Below, in pieces: positions 32,183-36,276 of a stretch of DNA of 36,276 nt. Made by a program: the position numbers and the translations under genes. The stretch covers positions 1 to 36,276 of the forward strand of contig JYOE01000006.1 in the NCBI GenBank assembly GCA_000955875.1. Direction: 5' to 3'. This DNA is from Terrabacter sp. 28. GTDB taxonomy: Bacteria; Actinomycetota; Actinomycetes; Actinomycetales; Dermatophilaceae. The notes below the pieces were generated by a model, which saw nothing but the letters and a program-made list of their open reading frames with translations, made no database searches and was not told the origin of the DNA. The first letter of the stretch is position 1, and every line of letters starts with the position of its first letter.

Positions 32183-32210
32183 CCTGTCATGGCCTGTCAG
32201 GGGCCTGTCA
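32183..32210. repeat. Triple CCTGTCA direct repeat
   Basis: CCTGTCA occurs at 32183-32189, 32193-32199 and 32204-32210, with a period of 10-11 bp, one helical turn. The third copy ends in the stop codon of the minus-strand gene. It fills the 30-base gap between two convergent genes. Confidence 0.6.
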
Positions 32211-33605
32211 CGGGAGGTCGTACGGTTCGGGCATCGACTGAGCGGCCGCGCCCCTGGTGCCGGGAGGGTCGGTGACGCCGTAGCTGACGTCGTCACGGTC
32301 GGATCCCGTCGCGCCAAACCCGAGCTCGACGCCCGCGGGCAGCACGTCGCCGCCGGCTGCCCGCTGCACACGTGCCTCGTCGATGGTCCGGTCCAGTGCG
32401 CGCCAGACCCGCGCCTCGCTCGCCACGATGTCGATGTCGGTCCAGGCACGAGCCTCGTCGGGTGAGAACCCGGCCGCCACCCAGCGCACCCTGGCCGACG
32501 GCGAGATGCCCGCAGCGTCGAAGGCGCGCGCCTCGGCCGGCGTGAGCGTCGCGTCCGCCCGCACGAGGTCACGCGCCTCTCGCGCGCCGAAGCCCGCCTC
32601 GTGCCACGCTCTCGCCTGCTGGAGGTCCTCGGCCTGCCACACGGCGATGTCGTCGGCCGTCAGCCCTGCCGCCAGCCATGGTGTGAGGTCGGCCGGGGTG
32701 CGGTCGAGCAGGACCATGCCGAGCCGCTCCACCGGCGCGTCCGCGGGAAGACCGGCCTGCCGCCACCCCACGATGCGCTGGACCGCGTCGTCGCCCGGCT
32801 GTTCGAGCATGCAGACGACCTCGCACCAGGCTCGCGTCTGTGCCGGGTCGAGTCCCGCGCCGCCCTCGGTCATCGGGGCGGCGAGCACGTCGAGGTGGTG
32901 CGGGCCCAGACCGAGCTTCACCCAGGTGTCGGACTCCGGCCCCAGCCTGTCCACGTCGCGCCAGGCACGAGCGGCATCCGCCTGGTGGCCGGTCCATAGT
33001 GACCACAGCTCGGACTCCGAGCGGGGGAGCAGGTCCTGCGCGGCGCGCATGAGGGCGGTGGTGTCCCACCCCATCCCGTTCCTGTCGCGGTGCTGCGCGA
33101 AGAGCAGCCGCAGGCTCGAGACACGCAGCGACGGCCACGGCGAGCGGAGCAGCCAGATGCGGTCCCGAGGCGGGGGCGCCAGGCCGAGAGACCGGGCCTC
33201 GCGCGCGAGCAGCCAGAGCTGGTGGGTGTCGCCCCCCATCTCGGGCCCGAGGACGAGGTCGTCCTCGCCGAACGACACCAGGCCGAACTTCGGCATCCGG
33301 TCACGCACCCAACGGCGGTGCTCACGGGGCCAGACGGCGGGCAGGAAGGCGGAGTCGAAACCCATGAGGCCGTTGGGCAACGGCTCGAACCCCTCGGCAG
33401 CCAGGGCGGCCACCTCGGGGAGGTCGGCGAGCCCTGGGAGGCTGAGACGTTCGCCGGGCCCCAGCGGCCGGTCCTCGCCGTACTCGAGCATGCGCTCGAT
33501 CTCGGCCAGCGCCGGCGGCAGCGGTTCCAGGTCCGACTCCGCCACCGCGGGCGGCTCATCGCGACCCCATGGGTCGGACAGCTGCTGTGCTTCTCTCTCG
33601 GACAT
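32208..33605 (-). CDS. Trp/Ala-rich helical-repeat protein, unknown
   Basis: A 465-aa soluble protein of unknown function. The N-terminal 55 residues are acidic and Pro-rich. A middle domain (about 75-240) has no recognised fold. From about 250 to 415 a degenerate helical repeat appears, with the unit (W/F)xxAG(L/F)(S/T)xxEAxxW. Copies start near residues 310 (WLAAGLTADDIAVW), 334 (WHEAGFGAREARDL), 362 (FDAAGISPSARVRW) and 375 (WVAAGFSPDEARAW). The ATG at 33605 has GGGGAGG about 6 bases upstream. No signal peptide or membrane helix is present. It may be a protein-protein scaffold, which is only inference from the repeat. Confidence 0.85.
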   Translation of the reverse strand: MSEREAQQLSDPWGRDEPPAVAESDLEPLPPALAEIERMLEYGEDRPLGPGERLSLPGLADLPEVAALAAEGFEPLPNGLMGFDSAFLPAVWPREHRRWVRDRMPKFGLVSFGEDDLVLGPEMGGDTHQLWLLAREARSLGLAPPPRDRIWLLRSPWPSLRVSSLRLLFAQHRDRNGMGWDTTALMRAAQDLLPRSESELWSLWTGHQADAARAWRDVDRLGPESDTWVKLGLGPHHLDVLAAPMTEGGAGLDPAQTRAWCEVVCMLEQPGDDAVQRIVGWRQAGLPADAPVERLGMVLLDRTPADLTPWLAAGLTADDIAVWQAEDLQQARAWHEAGFGAREARDLVRADATLTPAEARAFDAAGISPSARVRWVAAGFSPDEARAWTDIDIVASEARVWRALDRTIDEARVQRAAGGDVLPAGVELGFGATGSDRDDVSYGVTDPPGTRGAAAQSMPEPYDLP

Positions 33606-33645
33606 GTGGCCTCCCCGGTCCGGATTCTAGGGACGCATCTACGGC

Positions 33646-33651
33646 TACCGT
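33646..33651 (+). promoter_or_regulatory. -10 of the small acidic protein gene
   Basis: TACCGT ends exactly 6 bases before the ATG at 33658, the leaderless spacing seen elsewhere in the window. An in-frame GTG at 33655 is closer and less likely. Confidence 0.4.
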
Positions 33652-33657
33652 CGGGTG

Positions 33658-33873
33658 ATGAGTCAGGAACCCGAGAGAAGTGAACCCGAGCAGGACCGCA
33701 TCGAGACCCGTGCCGAGCTCCTGCCGGAGGAGCAGGCGGCCGGCAGCGAAGACCCCGAGGCGCAGGCCCGGGCGATCCTCGAGGAGTCCGACGAGCGCAC
33801 TGAGGACCCCGAGGGCACGCGACGCGCGTCCACCCAGACCCCCGACGAGCCGGACCCCGACCGCTCAGCGTGA
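33658..33873 (+). CDS. Small acidic, probably disordered protein
   Basis: A 71-aa protein very rich in Glu, Asp, Pro and Gln, with no hydrophobic core. The central segment AQARAILEESDERTEDPEGT is the only part likely to be structured. A similar AILEESEERT-type motif recurs in small actinobacterial hypothetical proteins as I recall, but I know of no function. The ATG at 33658 lies 6 bases after TACCGT. It is divergent from the helical-repeat protein gene (52 bases apart) and 8 bases from the convergent hemA-like gene. Confidence 0.75.
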   Translation: MSQEPERSEPEQDRIETRAELLPEEQAAGSEDPEAQARAILEESDERTEDPEGTRRASTQTPDEPDPDRSA

Positions 33874-33881
33874 CGTTCGGG

Positions 33882-35126
33882 TCAGGTCGCGGCCGGAGGC
33901 GCCAGCCCGAGCGACGCTGCGATCCGCTGGACAGCTGCTCGATCCCCCGTGGCGGCTGCCGTGCGGAGTGCGAGCGTGGGCGCGTGGACCAGCCGGCCGG
34001 CCTGCGCGTTCGCGGCATGTTCAGCGACCTCTGCGGACAGGTCCGGTCTGCGACGCAGGAGTGTGTCGCGGCACTGCCGCCTGACCTGCTCGTGCAGTGC
34101 CTCGATGAGCGGACCCACGGCCCGCGCGGCGAGGTCGTCCACCACGCGACCAGCCGCGGTGGCGACCAGCGCCTCGGCGTGCAGCACGGCGGCACGCGTC
34201 GCGGGGTCTCGGCGGGCGTCGTCATGAAGGGCCTCGAGCTCCACGAGCTGGACCCGTCCGGCCCTCGCCACTGCCGGATCGACATTTCGGGGGACCGACA
34301 GGTCGACGACGGTCAAGACGTCGGGCCGCCCGAGCAGCGCAGCGTCCACGTGGGCGGCGGTGACCACGGGCTGTGCTGCCGAGGTGGTGCAGATCAGCAG
34401 GTCTGTCCGGCTGATCTCGGTCACCAGGTCGTCGAGCGAGCAGACGGCGCCCCAACCCGCCAGCTTGGCGGCGTGGAGCTCGTTGCGGGCGGCGACCCGG
34501 GCCGACAGGCCGAGCTCGGTCAGTTGGGCGAGAGCCGCGGCGGCCATCTGTCCCGAGCCGACGACCAACGTGCGAGGTGAAGCCGCGCCGGCGAGACGCT
34601 CCAACCCGATGTCGACCGCCCGCCGCGCGAGCGAGCGGTTCAGCTTCCCGAGCTCGGTCTGGGCATGCGCGTGTTTCGCGCTGCGCAGCGCGGCGGGAAA
34701 GAGTCGTTCGAGCAGTGGTCCTGCCGTGCCCGCGATCTGGGCTGCACGGAAGGCGCGCTGCACCTGGACCTGGACGTCGGCTTCGCCCACAACCCGTGAC
34801 TCGAGACCCGCGGTCACCCTGAAGAGATGCCCGATGGCCTCGGACCCGGAGCGCACCTCGACGGCAGATTCGGCGGCGGCGCGGTCCGGACCCACGCGAC
34901 CGAACAGCAGGTCGATCAGACCTGCCGGACCCGTCCGTCCGGCTCCGGTGACGGCGTACAGCTCGGTCCGGCTGCAGGTCGAGAGGGCGACCGTCTCCTC
35001 GTAGCCGGCGGCACGGAGCTCGTCCAGGAACGCCGGCACGTCGGTAGGTCGAAGTGCCGTGCCCTCGAGGAGTGCCTGCTCCGAACGAACGTGAGAGACG
35101 CCGGCCATCACCAGCTGTCCAAGCAC
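33882..35126 (-). CDS. hemA: Glutamyl-tRNA reductase, divergent
   Basis: A 414-aa NADPH-dependent glutamyl-tRNA reductase, first step of the C5 route to heme. Nucleophile Cys51 is in ALSTCSRTELYAV (the family has STCNRTE). GLESRVVGEADVQVQVQRAF corresponds to the catalytic-domain GE..I..QV block, and LVVGSGQMAAAALAQL is the NADPH Rossmann motif. DLSVPRNVDPAV and the C-terminal LVHAPTLALRTAA complete the domains. Unusual points: the N-terminal GxSHxTAPV motif is GVSHVRSEQ, and the RxETxIxxGAxSVS region is altered. The start is GTG at 35126, needed for the first strand, with GGAGGTGG about 8 bases upstream. No hemC, hemB or hemL is adjacent, so this may be a paralogue or an unclustered gene. Confidence 0.88.
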   Translation of the reverse strand: MLGQLVMAGVSHVRSEQALLEGTALRPTDVPAFLDELRAAGYEETVALSTCSRTELYAVTGAGRTGPAGLIDLLFGRVGPDRAAAESAVEVRSGSEAIGHLFRVTAGLESRVVGEADVQVQVQRAFRAAQIAGTAGPLLERLFPAALRSAKHAHAQTELGKLNRSLARRAVDIGLERLAGAASPRTLVVGSGQMAAAALAQLTELGLSARVAARNELHAAKLAGWGAVCSLDDLVTEISRTDLLICTTSAAQPVVTAAHVDAALLGRPDVLTVVDLSVPRNVDPAVARAGRVQLVELEALHDDARRDPATRAAVLHAEALVATAAGRVVDDLAARAVGPLIEALHEQVRRQCRDTLLRRRPDLSAEVAEHAANAQAGRLVHAPTLALRTAAATGDRAAVQRIAASLGLAPPAAT

Positions 35127-35209
35127 GCGGCCCCACCTCCACCCTCGCCGTCCATGCCACCACCACCGGCACGGGAACCGTAGGGGGGCGGCCTCAAGAA
35201 AACCTTTGG

Positions 35210-35222
35210 CCCCGGGCCGGGG
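35210..35222 (-). terminator. GC-rich hairpin after the DUF222/HNH gene
   Basis: CCCCG and CGGGG arms close a 3-base loop, and a T-rich stretch (TTTTCTT) follows on the minus strand at about 35196-35202. It lies about 10 bases past the HNH stop and can end that transcript before hemA. Confidence 0.45.
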
Positions 35223-35232
35223 GTCTTTCTCG

Positions 35233-36276
35233 TCACGTGGGGGTGAGGTCGACGAGGTGCAGGTGGAGGGTGTCGCCGGTGGGGGCGGGGTAGCGCCGTC
35301 CGAGGCGTGGGCGTGGGCGTGGTTCTCGTCTCGGTCGGGGTCTGGGTCTCGGTGGTGGTTGGGGTGGGCCGATGTGCAGGCCGTGTCGGGTGGTGAAGGT
35401 CAGGCCGTCGGGTCGGGTGGGGTCGCCGGTGATGGTGAGCTCGCCGCGGTGGTGTCCGTCGTGGTGGAAGGGGCACAGGGCGAGCAGGTTGGCCAGGTCG
35501 GTGGGTCCGCCGTCGCGCCAGTGGGTGAGGTGGTGGATCTCGAGGTGGCCGGTGGTGGCGGTGGGGCAGCCGGGGAAGCGGCAGCCGCGGTCGCGGTCGA
35601 GCACGAGGGTGCGGGTGCGGTGCGGGACGACGCGGTGGCTGCGGCCGACGTTGACGGGGTGGCCCGCGGTTTCCCAGACGGGGGTGAGGGTGCCGTCGCA
35701 GGTGAGGCCGTCGATGATGTGCCGGGGCAGGCGGGGTCTGCCGGTGAGCCAGCCGCCGTCGGTGTCGAGGTGGACCTGGACGCGGTACCGCGCCCGTCGG
35801 GCGGCCCCACCGGAGCCACTCGCACCTGTGCGGGCGGTGTCGAGGGAGCGGGTGGCGAGCAGGGTCAGGGCGTCGGCCCAGGTGATCCGGGGTGGGCCGC
35901 CGTCGGTGGTGTGGTGGTCGGGGTCGAGGACGTCACCGTCGTGCTTCGTGGCGGTGCTGCTGGTGGTGTGGAAGAGGTGGTCCTTGGCTTCGGCGAGGGC
36001 GGCTTCGACGAGGGCGCCGAGGTGGGCGGGGGCGTCGTAGCGCAGCCGGAACCGGCCGTCGGTGTAGCCGATCGTGAGGGTTGCGGGCTCGACGAGCACG
36101 ACCGGCCCGGCGTCGGCGTGCTGCTCGCCGGGCGGGACTTCTCCGGGGAGGGCGTTGCCGGTCTCGTCGACGGTGTCGCGCTGGAGGGTGAAGTCGTAGC
36201 GGGGGATGGTGCGTTGCAGCTGCGTGACGGTGGCGTGCTGGGCGAACTCGGCGGCGGTGGTGTCGAAGGCGGTGGG
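35233..36276 (-). CDS. DUF222 / HNH endonuclease-domain protein (partial)
   Basis: The C-terminal 347 residues of a DUF222 (13E12-type) protein; the frame stays open to the window end, so the start is outside. The visible N-terminal part has the DUF222 helical pattern, with AEFAQHATVTQLQRTIPRYD. The HNH motif follows: DRGCRFPGCPTATTGHLEIH, then HLTHWRDGGPTDLANLLALC and PFHHDGHHRG, with two Cys pairs and the catalytic His residues. A Pro/Arg-rich tail (PPPRPRPRPRREPRPRPR) comes after. Such genes are common as multicopy paralogues in actinobacteria; their role is not well defined. No phage or intron context is seen here. Confidence 0.93.
   Translation of the reverse strand, partial: PTAFDTTAAEFAQHATVTQLQRTIPRYDFTLQRDTVDETGNALPGEVPPGEQHADAGPVVLVEPATLTIGYTDGRFRLRYDAPAHLGALVEAALAEAKDHLFHTTSSTATKHDGDVLDPDHHTTDGGPPRITWADALTLLATRSLDTARTGASGSGGAARRARYRVQVHLDTDGGWLTGRPRLPRHIIDGLTCDGTLTPVWETAGHPVNVGRSHRVVPHRTRTLVLDRDRGCRFPGCPTATTGHLEIHHLTHWRDGGPTDLANLLALCPFHHDGHHRGELTITGDPTRPDGLTFTTRHGLHIGPPQPPPRPRPRPRREPRPRPRLGRRYPAPTGDTLHLHLVDLTPT

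Noticed and set aside
35233..36276. HNH protein as a homing endonuclease or mobile element
   Set aside because: The DUF222-HNH arrangement is a common chromosomal family; there is no intron, repeat border, integrase or phage gene around it.
1..36276. CRISPR array, tRNA, rRNA or IS element
   Set aside because: No regularly spaced direct repeats with spacers, no cloverleaf-like sequence and no transposase motif were seen; nearly all sequence is accounted for by protein genes.

Overview
The window is about 36 kb of very GC-rich DNA. It is densely coded, with no intergenic gap above about 160 bases, and codons strongly prefer G or C at the third position. The gene content points to a Micrococcales-type actinobacterium, most like the Intrasporangiaceae/Dermatophilaceae. 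That content includes F420-linked oxidoreductases, LAL-type LuxR and FCD-type GntR regulators, a DUF5995 protein, a DUF222/HNH protein and many GTG starts. The family assignment is inference from protein style, not from a marker gene. I see no rRNA, tRNA, CRISPR array, IS element or phage gene. It reads as chromosomal accessory/housekeeping sequence.

Layout. 0.1-3.5 kb: glycerol kinase, then a MarR regulator divergent from an MFS exporter. 3.5-8.4 kb (minus): a 997-aa LAL regulator, an FAD-linked oxidoreductase and a cupin, the last two overlapping. 8.5-12.3 kb: redox genes with local regulators: thiol peroxidase divergent from a small membrane protein, an F420/NADP-type reductase divergent from a TetR gene, and an aldo/keto reductase followed by a second TetR gene. 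12.4-16.1 kb: a secreted alpha/beta-hydrolase fused through one membrane helix to an ABC ATPase, overlapping its permease. 16.1-21.6 kb: LLM flavin enzyme, phosphoribosyltransferase, aminotransferase, DUF5995 protein, and an MFS transporter divergent from a MarR gene. 21.6-25.8 kb: SDR, a BluB-CobT fusion for the lower ligand of vitamin B12, and a POT peptide transporter. 25.9-31.5 kb: a GntR-TauE operon divergent from a carrier / class III CoA-transferase / carboxyltransferase operon, which looks like a complete uptake, activation and decarboxylation route for malonate or a similar diacid. 31.6-36.3 kb: a membrane-anchored exported protein, a Trp/Ala-rich helical-repeat protein, a small acidic protein, a divergent glutamyl-tRNA reductase, and a DUF222/HNH protein cut by the window end.

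Two themes run through the window. First, roughly half of the genes have a -10-like hexamer (T-A-N-N-N-T or close) exactly 6 or 7 bases before the start codon and no Shine-Dalgarno sequence. They should be leaderless transcripts, and this spacing was used to choose starts. Second, most regulators sit beside one redox or transport gene, with a readable palindrome in the shared promoter.

The best candidates for something new are the diacid operon with its single-chain AccD-AccA protein, the hydrolase-TM-ABC fusion, and the BluB-CobT fusion.
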